From positions 1 through 64,000 of the forward strand of contig NZ_JAHYSG010000021.1 of NCBI RefSeq assembly GCF_022095675.1: DNA of 64,000 nucleotides, written 5' to 3'. Position 1 is the stretch's first letter. Every line of letters begins with the position of its first letter. A model generated the notes under the pieces. The model did not search any database. It was not told the origin of the DNA and saw nothing but the letters and a program-made list of their open reading frames with translations. This document shows positions 8,999-19,999 of the stretch, piece by piece. Source of the DNA: Dactylosporangium sp. AC04546 (GTDB lineage Bacteria > Actinomycetota > Actinomycetes > Mycobacteriales > Micromonosporaceae). The translations under genes were made by a program, and so were the position numbers.

Positions 8999-9091
8999 CT
9001 GGCGCTCCTCACGATGGTCCCTCTACAGACTTGAGGGGCCGGGGAGCGTCGCGAATACGCGGGCCGACTGTCGGCTGGTTGACACTACCGG

Positions 9092-9111
9092 GACGTGACG
9101 GGCGTCACGTC
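9092..9111. promoter_or_regulatory. Perfect 20-base palindrome upstream of steA
   Basis: GACGTGACG and CGTCACGTC are exact 9-base arms around GG, about 80 bases before the steA start and 94 bases before the divergent PASTA gene. A TTGACA (9079-9084) lies just upstream. Its shape suggests a dimeric regulator site, possibly serving both genes. Confidence 0.5.
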
Positions 9112-9192
9112 GAGCGCCGAACAGGGCGTTCTACCTGGTCGTGGACATGTCGCACGCGGCTTTCCCGAACGGTCCATGCCAGGATGGATGCG

Positions 9193-10365
9193 ATGCGACT
9201 ACCAACTCTACGCCGCACCCGGCCCGCCGAGCCGGGTGTCATCGGTGGCGTCGTGCGGCTGGATCGGCGGACGAAACGCCTGGTGGGTCGCCTGCGCCCG
9301 GGGGACATCGCGGTCATCGACCATGTCGACCTGGACCGGGTCGCGGCCGACTCGCTCGTGGCGGCCGGGGTGGCGGCGGTGCTCAACGCGAAGCCGTCGG
9401 TCTCCGGCCGCTATCCCAACCTGGGGCCCGAAGGGCTGATCAAGGCCGGCATCCCGCTCGTCGACGACCTGGGCGAGGAGCTGTTCGACCGCCTGCGCGA
9501 GGGCGACGTGGTCCGCATCGAGGGTGACACCGTCTACGCCGGCGAGGAGGCCGTCGCCAAGGGCGTGCGGCAGGACGCCGACACCGTCGCCGAGGCGATG
9601 GCCGACGCCCGCGAGGGGCTGTCGGTGCAGCTCGAGGCGTTCGCCGCGAACACCATGGAGTACCTCAAGCAGGAGCGCGCCCTGCTGCTCGACGGCGTCG
9701 GCGTGCCCGAGGTGCAGACCGAGATCGCCGGGCGGCACTGCCTCATCGTCGTGCGCGGCTACGACTACAAGGCCGACATCGACGTGCTGCGCCCCTACAT
9801 CCGGGAGTACAAGCCGGTCCTCATCGGCGTCGACGGCGGCGCCGACGCGCTGGTCGAGGCCGGGTACACGCCCGACATGATCATCGGCGACATGGACTCG
9901 GTGAGCGACGACGTGTTGCGCTGCGGCGCGGAGATCGTCGTGCACGCGTACCCCGACGGGCGGGCGCCCGGCCTGGCCCGCGTGCAGCGGCTCGGCGTCG
10001 AGGCGATCACCTTCCCGGCCGCCGCGACCAGCGAGGACATCGCGATGCTGCTGGCCGACGAGAAGGGGGCGTCGCTCCTGGTGGCGGTCGGCACCCACAA
10101 CACCCTCATCGAGTTCCTCGACAAGGGCCGGGGTGGCATGGCCTCGACCTTCCTGACGCGGTTGAAGCTCGGTGGCAAACTGGTCGACGCCAAGGGTGTA
10201 TCCCGGCTGTACCGGCAGAGTCTCTCCGGCTCGTCGCTGGTCCTGCTGCTCGCGTCCGCGATCGCCGCGATGGCCGCCGCCCTGGCCGTCACCACGATCG
10301 GGCGGGCGTACCTCAGCGTCATCGCCGAGTGGTGGGACAACCTGATCTTCACGCTGTTCTCGTAG
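9193..10365 (+). CDS. steA: SteA-like cell-envelope protein (thiamine pyrophosphokinase-like fold)
   Basis: A 390-residue protein matching Rv1697/SteA by position and features. A TPPK-like core shows in PVLIGVDGGADALVEAG, then MIIGDMDSVSDD; the C-terminus has one membrane segment (LVLLLASAIAAMAAALAV). In Corynebacterium SteA and SteB form a complex needed for normal cell-wall assembly and division, and the TPPK fold is thought to have lost the vitamin function. I chose ATG 9193; an in-frame ATG at 9184 is only 9 bases upstream and sits too close to AGGA. steB follows 17 bases later. Confidence 0.85.
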   Translation: MRLPTLRRTRPAEPGVIGGVVRLDRRTKRLVGRLRPGDIAVIDHVDLDRVAADSLVAAGVAAVLNAKPSVSGRYPNLGPEGLIKAGIPLVDDLGEELFDRLREGDVVRIEGDTVYAGEEAVAKGVRQDADTVAEAMADAREGLSVQLEAFAANTMEYLKQERALLLDGVGVPEVQTEIAGRHCLIVVRGYDYKADIDVLRPYIREYKPVLIGVDGGADALVEAGYTPDMIIGDMDSVSDDVLRCGAEIVVHAYPDGRAPGLARVQRLGVEAITFPAAATSEDIAMLLADEKGASLLVAVGTHNTLIEFLDKGRGGMASTFLTRLKLGGKLVDAKGVSRLYRQSLSGSSLVLLLASAIAAMAAALAVTTIGRAYLSVIAEWWDNLIFTLFS

Positions 10366-10382
10366 TAGACGGGCGATTTGTT

Positions 10383-11327
10383 GTGATCAACTTCCGGTAC
10401 CACGTGGTGTCGCTGGCCGCCGTCTTCCTGGCGCTCGCCATTGGCCTCGTCGTGGGGACCGCGGCGGCCAACGGGCCGCTCGCCGAGAACCTCAACGACC
10501 AGGTCAACAAGATCACGGACGAGAAGCAGCAGCTCCGCGACGACCTGGAGCAGTCGCGGGCCGAGCTGAAGAAGAACGCCGACTTCGCGAACGAGGTCGC
10601 CCCGATGCTGCTCAACGGCAAGCTGACCAACCGCAACGTGCTCCTGGTCAAGTTCGAGGGCAGCGACGACGACGTCGACGCGGCGACCGAGGGCATCGCC
10701 GACACGCTCGACACGGCCGGCGCCAAGCTCACCGGCACGGTCACGATCAAGGAGAAGTTCACCGCCGCCACCAGCAGCGAGCTGCTGCTCGACCTGGCCG
10801 ACTCGTCGGCGCCGCCGGCCGTGAGCGGGGCCCTGCCCGCCGAGTCCAACGGGGTCGACACCTCGGCCGCGCTGCTCGCCGCGGTGCTCGTCGGCAAGTC
10901 CGGCGCGGCGCAGGTCGAGGGCACGCGCACGGTGCTCAGCAGCTACGAGAAGAGCGGCGTGATCGGCCTCGAGGGCGACTTCAAGGTCCCCGCCGAGGCG
11001 GTGATCGTGGTCGCCGGGGCGCCCGCCACCGGCAAGGACGCCAAGGAGCGCAACGCCGCCGCGCTGACCATCGCCAGCCGCTTCGACCTGGCCGGGAAGG
11101 TCGTGGTCGCCGGGCTCTCGGCCAACGGCCTGGTGTCGGCGGTCCGCGGTGACGCCTCGATCGCCAAGTCGGTGTCCACGGTCGACAACGCGGTGACGGC
11201 GTACGGGCAGGTCGCCGCGGTCATGGCCCTGGTCGAACGGCTGGGCGGCAAGACCGGCCACTACGGCATCGGCGACGGTGCGACCAGCCTCCTGCCGAAG
11301 ACGGTGAGCGCGGCCAATGGTTCGTAA
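10383..11327 (+). CDS. steB: SteB/MctB-like membrane protein
   Basis: This 314-residue protein has one N-terminal membrane segment (VVSLAAVFLALAIGLVVG), a coiled coil (residues about 38-75: VNKITDEKQQLRDDLEQSR), then an extracellular domain. It matches Rv1698 (MctB, first described as a copper transport protein) and corynebacterial SteB. The GTG at 10383 gives the conserved VINFRYHVVSLAAVF start. It lies 17 bases after steA and overlaps the next gene by 11 bases. Confidence 0.87.
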   Translation: MINFRYHVVSLAAVFLALAIGLVVGTAAANGPLAENLNDQVNKITDEKQQLRDDLEQSRAELKKNADFANEVAPMLLNGKLTNRNVLLVKFEGSDDDVDAATEGIADTLDTAGAKLTGTVTIKEKFTAATSSELLLDLADSSAPPAVSGALPAESNGVDTSAALLAAVLVGKSGAAQVEGTRTVLSSYEKSGVIGLEGDFKVPAEAVIVVAGAPATGKDAKERNAAALTIASRFDLAGKVVVAGLSANGLVSAVRGDASIAKSVSTVDNAVTAYGQVAAVMALVERLGGKTGHYGIGDGATSLLPKTVSAANGS

Positions 11328-12387
11328 GCTGCTTCGCCTGCTGGCCGGACCGGTCGGCGGCACCGTCGCCCGCGCCTCCGTGCGCGCCCTGGCCGGCAAC
11401 CCGGCGCTCGATCGCACCAACTTCCGCGGCCGCACGGTCTCCCTGGCCGGCGGCCCGGCCCTGGCGCTCGGCGCCACCGCGGGCGCCGTCGTGGGGGCCG
11501 CGACGAGCAAGACCCCGATGGGACGGGTGGGGGCCGCGACGAGCAGGACCTCGACGGGACGGGTGGTGGCCGCGACCGCGGTGGCGGGCCTCGGGTCCGG
11601 CGCCGTCGGGCTCTACGACGACCTCGTCGGCGGGCGGCCCGAACACGCCGCCAAGGGCTTCCGCGGCCACGTCGGCGCGCTGCGCGAGGGCCGGGTCACC
11701 AGCGGCCTGGTCAAGATCGCCGGGGTCGGCGCGGCCGGCCTGGTGGCGGCCGCGCTGCTGCCCCGCAAGCGGGCCGTCGACGTGCTGCTCGGCGCCGGGG
11801 TCATCGCCGGCGCCGCGAACCTGTTCAACCTGCTCGACCTGCGCCCGGGCCGGGCCATCAAGGCCGGGTTCCTCGCTGGCGCGCCCCTCGCGGGCAGCGG
11901 CATCGCGGCCGGGACGCTCGGCGCGGCCGGCGCGCTGCTGCCGGCCGACCTCGACGAGGAGATCATGCTCGGCGACGCCGGAGCCAACGCGCTCGGCGCG
12001 CTGCTCGGCACCGCGTACACCGCCCGCACCGGCACCCTCGGCCGCGCCGCCGCCCTCGCCGGGATCGTCGCGCTGACCGCGGCGAGCGAGAAGGTCAGCT
12101 TCACCAAGGTCATCGAGCGCAACGCCCTGCTGCACCGCATCGACCAGTGGGGCCGCCGCCCGGCCGGCAACCCGCGGGCAGCCGGTGAGGAGCGCGCCGA
12201 GGAGGCCCTCTGGGAGGTGGCGGCCGACCGCGAGGCCCGGGAGGCGCTGGCGGGCATGGACGACCGCGAGGCGCGGGAAGCCCTGTGGGGCGACCCGGCG
12301 CAGCAGGCCCTGTGGGAGATCGAGACAGACCCGGATGACGAAGACCGGGACGGGCGGCGCAGGCCGCGGCCGTATCCGCGCAGGTGA
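11317..12387 (+). CDS. Degenerate MraY/WecA-like (GT4 phosphosugar transferase) membrane protein
   Basis: A 356-residue polytopic protein related to polyprenyl-phosphate GlcNAc/MurNAc-pentapeptide phosphotransferases. Recognisable motifs are GLYDDLVG (DD at 101-102), ANLFNLLD (168-174) and MLGDAGANALGALLG (GD at 219-220). The usual NxxNxxDGxDGL motif reads DLRPGRAIK, so the second catalytic Asp pair is missing and the enzyme may be altered or inactive. Residues 59-70 and 71-82 are a tandem 12-residue duplication (36-base DNA repeat at 11491-11562). The C-terminal 70 residues are charged with repeated REAREAL and EALWE units. It overlaps steB by 11 and the flippase gene by 4 bases. Confidence 0.75.
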   Translation: MVRKLLRLLAGPVGGTVARASVRALAGNPALDRTNFRGRTVSLAGGPALALGATAGAVVGAATSKTPMGRVGAATSRTSTGRVVAATAVAGLGSGAVGLYDDLVGGRPEHAAKGFRGHVGALREGRVTSGLVKIAGVGAAGLVAAALLPRKRAVDVLLGAGVIAGAANLFNLLDLRPGRAIKAGFLAGAPLAGSGIAAGTLGAAGALLPADLDEEIMLGDAGANALGALLGTAYTARTGTLGRAAALAGIVALTAASEKVSFTKVIERNALLHRIDQWGRRPAGNPRAAGEERAEEALWEVAADREAREALAGMDDREAREALWGDPAQQALWEIETDPDDEDRDGRRRPRPYPRR

Positions 12388-13955
12388 CCGCAAAACGGCT
12401 GTTCGGCGCGGCGGTCCTCGTCGCGAGTCTCACCGTTCTGAGCCGAATTGCCGGATTTGCCCGCATTCTTGTCTTCAACTGGTCCGTCGGCCCCACCTAC
12501 CTCGGCAACGCCTACCAGGCCGCCAACACGATCCCCAACATCATCTTCGAGCTCGTGGCCGGCGGCGCCCTCGCCAGCCTCGTCGTGCCCCTGCTCGCCG
12601 GCCCGGCGGCGCGGGAGGACCGCGCGACCGTCGGGCGCACGGTGTCGGCCCTGCTCACCTGGGTCGTCCTGCTGCTCACCCCGATCGCCCTGGTCACCGC
12701 CCTCGCCGCCCGGCCGCTCGTCGGCCTGCTCACCGACGGCCAGCCGCCGGAGGTCGTCGACGCCGGCACGGACATGCTGCGGGTCTTCGCGCCCCAGCTG
12801 CCGCTGTACGGGGTGGGCATCGTCCTGACGGGGGCGCTCCAGACGTACCGCCGCTTCGCCTGGCCCGTCATCGCCCCCCTGCTGTCGAGCCTGACGGTGA
12901 TGGCCGTGTACGTCGCCTTCGGCCTGCTCGCCGGGCGCGGCGCGGACCTCGGGCAGGTCAGCGGCGGGCACCTGCTGCTGCTGTCGGGCGGCACCACGCT
13001 CGCCGTCGCGGTGCTCTCGCTCTGCCTGGTGTTCCCGATGAGGCGCCTCGGGCTGCGGGTCCGGCCGTCCACCCGGCTGCCCGTCGAAACGGTGCGCACC
13101 CTGCGCCCGCTCGCCGTCGCCGGGATCGTCACCGTCGGCACCCAGCAGCTCGTCCTGGGCCTGGCCATCCGCCTGGCCAGCTACGCGGGGGAGGGGGCGA
13201 TCGTCGTCTACAGCCTGGCCCAGACGATGTTCCTGCTGCCCTGGGCGGTGTTCGCCGTGCCGGTGGCGACCACGACCTACCCGGCGCTCGCCGAGCACGG
13301 CGCGCACGGCGACCGGGAGGGGTTCGCGCGGGTCCTCGCACCGGCCGTGCGCAGCGTCGTGCTGCTCACCACCCTCGGCGCCGCCGGGCTCATCGTGCTG
13401 GCGCGGCCGATCGCGGTACTGCTGGCGGCCGCGTCCTCCCAGCCGCCCGCCATCGGGCCGCTCGCCGGGGCGATCGCCTGGTTCGCGCCCGGCCTGCTCG
13501 GCTACGGGCTGTTCGCCCTGCTGTCCCGGGCCCTGTACGCCGGGGCCAACGCCTACCCGGCCGCGGTCGCGACCGCGCTCGGCTGGGCCGCGGTGGCCGG
13601 CGTCGCGCTGCTGCTCGCGGTCACCCTGCCGGTCGCCGACCGGGTGCCGGCGCTCGCCGCGGCGAACTCGGCCGGCATGGTCGTGCTCGGCGCGGCACTG
13701 CTGTTCGCCATCCTCCGGAAGGCGGGTGCGCCGGCACTCGCCGGCGTCGCCCGCACCACCGCCGCAGCCGTCGCGTCGGGAGCCGTCGCGGTCGCCGCCG
13801 GGCTCACCATCCGCGGCGCGATCAGCACCCCCGGTGCGGGCGGGGCCGTTGCGCAGGGCATGCTGTGCGGAGTCGTGGTGGCGGTGGTCTTCCTCGCCGG
13901 GGTGGCGGTCACCGACCGCCGGGCCCTGCAGCGACTCGTCAAGAGAAAGGGCTGA
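12384..13955 (+). CDS. MurJ/MviN-type lipid-linked oligosaccharide flippase
   Basis: A 523-residue MOP-superfamily protein with about 14 membrane segments. Typical features are SRIAGFARILVFNWSVGPT and NAYQAANTIPNIIFELVAGGAL near the N-terminus, a MurJ signature. It should flip lipid II or a related undecaprenyl-linked glycan outward. Its position between an MraY-like gene and a glycosyltransferase, in a GTGA overlap with the former, argues for a role tied to that cluster. Actinomycetes often have several MurJ paralogues, so I do not claim it is the essential lipid II flippase. Confidence 0.85.
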   Translation: MTAKRLFGAAVLVASLTVLSRIAGFARILVFNWSVGPTYLGNAYQAANTIPNIIFELVAGGALASLVVPLLAGPAAREDRATVGRTVSALLTWVVLLLTPIALVTALAARPLVGLLTDGQPPEVVDAGTDMLRVFAPQLPLYGVGIVLTGALQTYRRFAWPVIAPLLSSLTVMAVYVAFGLLAGRGADLGQVSGGHLLLLSGGTTLAVAVLSLCLVFPMRRLGLRVRPSTRLPVETVRTLRPLAVAGIVTVGTQQLVLGLAIRLASYAGEGAIVVYSLAQTMFLLPWAVFAVPVATTTYPALAEHGAHGDREGFARVLAPAVRSVVLLTTLGAAGLIVLARPIAVLLAAASSQPPAIGPLAGAIAWFAPGLLGYGLFALLSRALYAGANAYPAAVATALGWAAVAGVALLLAVTLPVADRVPALAAANSAGMVVLGAALLFAILRKAGAPALAGVARTTAAAVASGAVAVAAGLTIRGAISTPGAGGAVAQGMLCGVVVAVVFLAGVAVTDRRALQRLVKRKG

Positions 13956-13957
13956 TC

Positions 13958-15046
13958 GTGCGCATCGCGTTGGTGCTGGCCACGAGCACGGGCGGCACCG
14001 GGCGGCACGTCGGCATGCTGGTCGACGGCCTGGTGGCGCACGGCGCGGAGGTCAGCGTCCACGGGCCGGCGGCGACCGGCGCGCAGTTCCGCTTCGCCCA
14101 GCGTGGCGCCAGGTTCGTGCCGGTCGAGATCCCGGCCAGCCCCCAGCCGGGTGACGTCCTGGCCGTGCGGGCGCTGCGCCGCGAGCTCAGGGGCGTCGAC
14201 GTCATCCACGCGCACAGCCTGCGGGCCGGCCTGGTCGCCGCGCTCGCCCGCCCGGCCGGCGTCCCGCTGGTGGTCACCTGGCACAACCTCGTGCTGGCCA
14301 AGGGCCTGCGGGCCCGGCTGTACCACCCGCTGGAGCGCCGGGTCGCCCGCGCCGCCGACGTGACGCTCGGCGTCTCCACCGACCTCGTCGAGCGGGCCCG
14401 CGAGCTCGGCGGCAAGGACGTCCGCCTGGCCAGGGTGCCCGCGTCGGTGCTGCCGCCGCCCGCCCGCGGCCGGGAGGCCGTCCGCGAGGAGCTGGGCGTC
14501 GAGCCCGGCCAGCCGCTCGTGTTCGCCGCCGGCCGGCTGCACCCGCAGAAGGGCTTCGAGACGCTCGTCGCCGCGGCCGCCCGCTGGCGCCACCGCGACC
14601 CGCCGCCCTACGTGGCGATCGCCGGCAGCGGCCCGTCGTACATGCCGCTCGCCCAGCGCATCTCCGTCGAGCGCGCGCCGGTCCACCTCCTCGGCCACCG
14701 CGACGACGTGCCCGACTTGCTGGCCGCGGCCGACCTGGTCGTGGCGACCAGCGTGTGGGAGGGCCAGCCCCTGTTCGTCCAGGAGACGATGGCGGCAGGT
14801 GTACCGCTGGTGTCGACCGCCGTCGGCGGCGTCCCCGAGCTGGTCGGCTCCGCCGCCCGCCTGGTGGCGGCGCACGACGTCGACGGGATCGCGGACGCGG
14901 TCGAGGAGCTGCTCGACGACCCGGGCGCCCGCGAGGAGCTGGGCCGCAAGGGCCTCGCCCAGGCCGCCACCTGGCCGACCGCCGAGGACGCCGTGGAGCA
15001 GGTCGAGGCGGTGTACGCGCAGCTGCGCGCCCGCGGGGAGGGCTGA
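13958..15046 (+). CDS. GT4-family glycosyltransferase
   Basis: A 362-residue GT-B enzyme. The N-terminal domain has TGGTGRHVGMLVDGL (acceptor side) and VIHAHSLRAGLVAALA; the C-terminal domain has the GT4 donor-binding run VFAAGRLHPQKGFETLV, PDLLAAADLVVATSVWEGQP and the E-x7-E type motif FVQETMAAGVPLVSTAVGG. It probably adds sugars on the cytoplasmic side to a lipid-linked acceptor; donor and acceptor are unknown. The GTG start is 2 bases after the flippase stop, with GAAAGG upstream. Confidence 0.9.
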   Translation: MRIALVLATSTGGTGRHVGMLVDGLVAHGAEVSVHGPAATGAQFRFAQRGARFVPVEIPASPQPGDVLAVRALRRELRGVDVIHAHSLRAGLVAALARPAGVPLVVTWHNLVLAKGLRARLYHPLERRVARAADVTLGVSTDLVERARELGGKDVRLARVPASVLPPPARGREAVREELGVEPGQPLVFAAGRLHPQKGFETLVAAAARWRHRDPPPYVAIAGSGPSYMPLAQRISVERAPVHLLGHRDDVPDLLAAADLVVATSVWEGQPLFVQETMAAGVPLVSTAVGGVPELVGSAARLVAAHDVDGIADAVEELLDDPGAREELGRKGLAQAATWPTAEDAVEQVEAVYAQLRARGEG

Positions 15047-17160
15047 TGCGGCACCGGCTGCATCGCTTCACCCCGGCCCTGCTCGCGCTCCTCGTCGGAC
15101 TGCTCGGCATCGTCGCCCTCATCCCGCGCCCGGCCGCCGAGCCGGTCGCCCCGGCCGCCGACTACGTGATCGTCGTCGGGGTCGCCGGGCTGCGCTGGGA
15201 CGACGTGAACCCCGACGACACCCCGACCATGTGGCAGCTCGCCCAGGCCGGCTCGATCGGCGCGCTGTCGGTGCGCTCGGCCCGGCGGGTCACCTGCGCC
15301 GGCGACGGCTGGCTGACTCTCGGCGCCGGCAACTTCGCGATCTACACGCCCGGCGCGGTGACCCCGGTCTGCCCGCCGCTGAGCGCCGTCATCGAGCCCG
15401 ACGCGCAGGGCAAGCCCGGCGCGTCGCTGCCCGACCAGGCCGACGTCGTCGCGCGCAACCGCAACCTGCACTGGGGCGCCCGGCCGGGTGCGCTGGCCGA
15501 GGGCGTGCGCTGCACCACCGCGATCGGCCCCGGCGCCGCGATCGCCGCCGCCCGGCCCTACGGGCGGGTCGACCGCTACTCGGAGAGCGTCGAGGAGAGC
15601 CTGCTGTCCGCCTGCGCGCTCACCCTGGTCGACGCCGGGCAGATCGAGGGCGCCGACGCCGCGGCCCGGGCCGGCGACGCCCGGCGGGCCGACGCGGTGC
15701 TGGCGAGCGTCATGGCCGGCCGGCCGGAGCGGGCCCTCGTCGTCCTGGCCGGCCTGTCCGACCTCGACGCCACCGGCCGGCTCCATGTGGCGATCGCCCA
15801 GGGGCCCGGCTACACCGGCGGCTGGCTCACCTCGCCGTCGACGTCCCGCCCCGGCTACGTGCAGGTCGTCGACCTGGCCCCGAGCGCCCTCGCGGCGCTG
15901 GACCGGCCGATCCCCGGCAAGCTGTTCGCCGGTGGGGCCGCGTCGATGACCGGCGGGCGGCCGGCCGACCTGGCCGCGGCCGTCGACGATCTCGCCGACG
16001 CCGACCGGGAGGCGAGCATCCAGCGGCGGGTCGGCTCGAACTTCTTCACCGGCCTCGTGGTCGCCGAGCTGCTGATCTTCCTGGCCGCGGTACCGCTGCT
16101 GCACCGGGCGAGAAGGCCCGGCGGCCCGCAGTCGTACACCCCGACGCCGGCGTGGCTGCGGCGGGCCGCCGAGGTGCTGCTGCTCGCCGCCTCCCTGGCC
16201 GTCCCGGCCGCGCTCGTCGCCGACCTGCTGCCCTGGTGGCGGTGGTCGTCGCCGGGGCTCATGTTCGGCGGCGTGACGCTCGGGGTGCTCGCCGTGGCCA
16301 CCTTCGTCCTCGCGTACATCACCGCCCGCAGCCGGGCCATCGCGCCGCTCGGCGGGGTGGCCACGCTCGCCGCCCTGGCCGTCGCGTTCGACGTGCTCAC
16401 CGGCTCCCGGCTGCAGCTCAACGGGGTGGCCGGCTACTCGGCACTGGTCGGCGGGCGGTACGCGGGCGTCGGCGTCATCGGCCTCGGCCTGCTCGTCACC
16501 GGCGTGCTGCTCGGCGGAGCGGCCCTCGCCCAGCGCTTCGAGCGGCGCTGGCGGCCGTTCGTGATCGCCGTCGTCGGCGCGGTCGGCATGGTCGTCATCG
16601 GCAGCCCGTACCTCGGCGCCGACGCGTCCGGCGCGGTCGCCCTCACCGCCGGGGTCTGCATCGCCGCCGCGATGGCGGTCGGTGGCTGGCTGACCATCAC
16701 CCGGCTGCTCTGGGCGTTCGGCGCGGCGCTCGTCGTCACCGCCGGGTTCGCGGTGCTCGACCTGTTCCGCCCGGAGGAGCAGCGCAGCAGCGTCGGCCGG
16801 CTGCTCGTGCGGACGCTGGACGGCACGGCCGGGTTCATCGCCCGGCGCATCGGCGAGGCGAACGTCGTCACCACGGTCACCAGCCCGCTGACCGTGCTGG
16901 TGCTCGGCTCCCTGCTGTACGCCACCTTCGTCCTCCTGCGCGACTGGGGCGGGCTGCGGCGGCTGCTGGGCGTCTTCCCGCCCGTCCGGGGGGCGCTGGC
17001 GGGGCTCGTCGTGGCGTCGCTGCTCGCCGGTCTGGTCGAGGGCGTCTCGCTCAACGTCCTCGGCGCGGCCCTCGCCACAGCGCTACCGCTGGTCGTGCTC
17101 GCGTGCCTGCGCGTGTTGGACCACGCCGACGACAAGTCCAGTGAGTGGTCCGAAGCGTAG
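15046..17160 (+). CDS. Polytopic membrane protein with extracytoplasmic alkaline-phosphatase-like domain
   Basis: A 704-residue protein. A signal-anchor (ALLALLVGLLGIVALI) is followed by an extracytoplasmic region (about 35-325) that begins VIVVGVAGLRWDDV and contains TCAGDGWLTLGAGN, resembling alkaline phosphatase/sulfatase-fold proteins. From about residue 330 there are roughly ten membrane segments. The ATG overlaps the glycosyltransferase stop by one base. The context suggests transfer or trimming of a phosphorylated sugar polymer at the outer membrane face; that is inference. I do not know a characterised member. Confidence 0.7.
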   Translation: MRHRLHRFTPALLALLVGLLGIVALIPRPAAEPVAPAADYVIVVGVAGLRWDDVNPDDTPTMWQLAQAGSIGALSVRSARRVTCAGDGWLTLGAGNFAIYTPGAVTPVCPPLSAVIEPDAQGKPGASLPDQADVVARNRNLHWGARPGALAEGVRCTTAIGPGAAIAAARPYGRVDRYSESVEESLLSACALTLVDAGQIEGADAAARAGDARRADAVLASVMAGRPERALVVLAGLSDLDATGRLHVAIAQGPGYTGGWLTSPSTSRPGYVQVVDLAPSALAALDRPIPGKLFAGGAASMTGGRPADLAAAVDDLADADREASIQRRVGSNFFTGLVVAELLIFLAAVPLLHRARRPGGPQSYTPTPAWLRRAAEVLLLAASLAVPAALVADLLPWWRWSSPGLMFGGVTLGVLAVATFVLAYITARSRAIAPLGGVATLAALAVAFDVLTGSRLQLNGVAGYSALVGGRYAGVGVIGLGLLVTGVLLGGAALAQRFERRWRPFVIAVVGAVGMVVIGSPYLGADASGAVALTAGVCIAAAMAVGGWLTITRLLWAFGAALVVTAGFAVLDLFRPEEQRSSVGRLLVRTLDGTAGFIARRIGEANVVTTVTSPLTVLVLGSLLYATFVLLRDWGGLRRLLGVFPPVRGALAGLVVASLLAGLVEGVSLNVLGAALATALPLVVLACLRVLDHADDKSSEWSEA

Positions 17161-19585
<2,425 letters not shown>

Positions 19586-19586
<1 letters not shown>

Positions 19587-19999
19587 TGGACCCTGAGGCC
19601 GTGGCGAAGGCCAGCGCGGAGGCGATGTACGCCGCCGACGTCGCCTCGCGCTCCCTCGGCATCACCATCGACGCGGTCGCCCCCGGACGGGCGACCGCGA
19701 CGATGATGGTCCGCGCCGACATGCTCAACGGCCACGCCATCGGCCACGGCGGCTTCGTGTTCCTCCTCGCGGACACGGCGTTCGCGTTCGCCTGCAACTC
19801 CTACGGCACGCCGACCGTGGCGGCCGGGGCCGACGTCGAGTTCCTGGAGCCGGTCCGCGAGGGGGACGTGCTGACGGCGGTGGCCGTGGAGCGCGTCCGC
19901 CGCGGCCGGGCCGGCGTCTACGACGTGACGGTGACCCGGCCGGACGGCACGGTGGTCGCCGAGTTCCGTGGCCGGTCCCGCGCTATCCCGCCGCGTTGA
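19586..19999 (+). CDS. PaaI-like hotdog-fold thioesterase
   Basis: A 137-residue hotdog protein whose core GHGGFVFLLADTAFAFACNS is close to phenylacetate-pathway PaaI. Catalytic-site elements (Asn/Gly/His near LNGHAIGHGG and the Asp in LADTAFAF) are intact, so it should hydrolyse hydroxyphenylacetyl-CoA or similar acyl-CoAs. No other paa genes are nearby; it follows the Nudix gene with a 1-base overlap, so a general CoA salvage role is possible. Its 3' end overlaps the converging SDR gene by 17 bases. Confidence 0.85.

Noticed and set aside
12185..13950. Upstream extension of the GT4 glycosyltransferase frame through the flippase gene
   Set aside because: The extension is Arg/Pro-rich out-of-frame reading of the flippase gene; the GTG at 13958 has a ribosome-binding site and a proper GT4 N-terminus.
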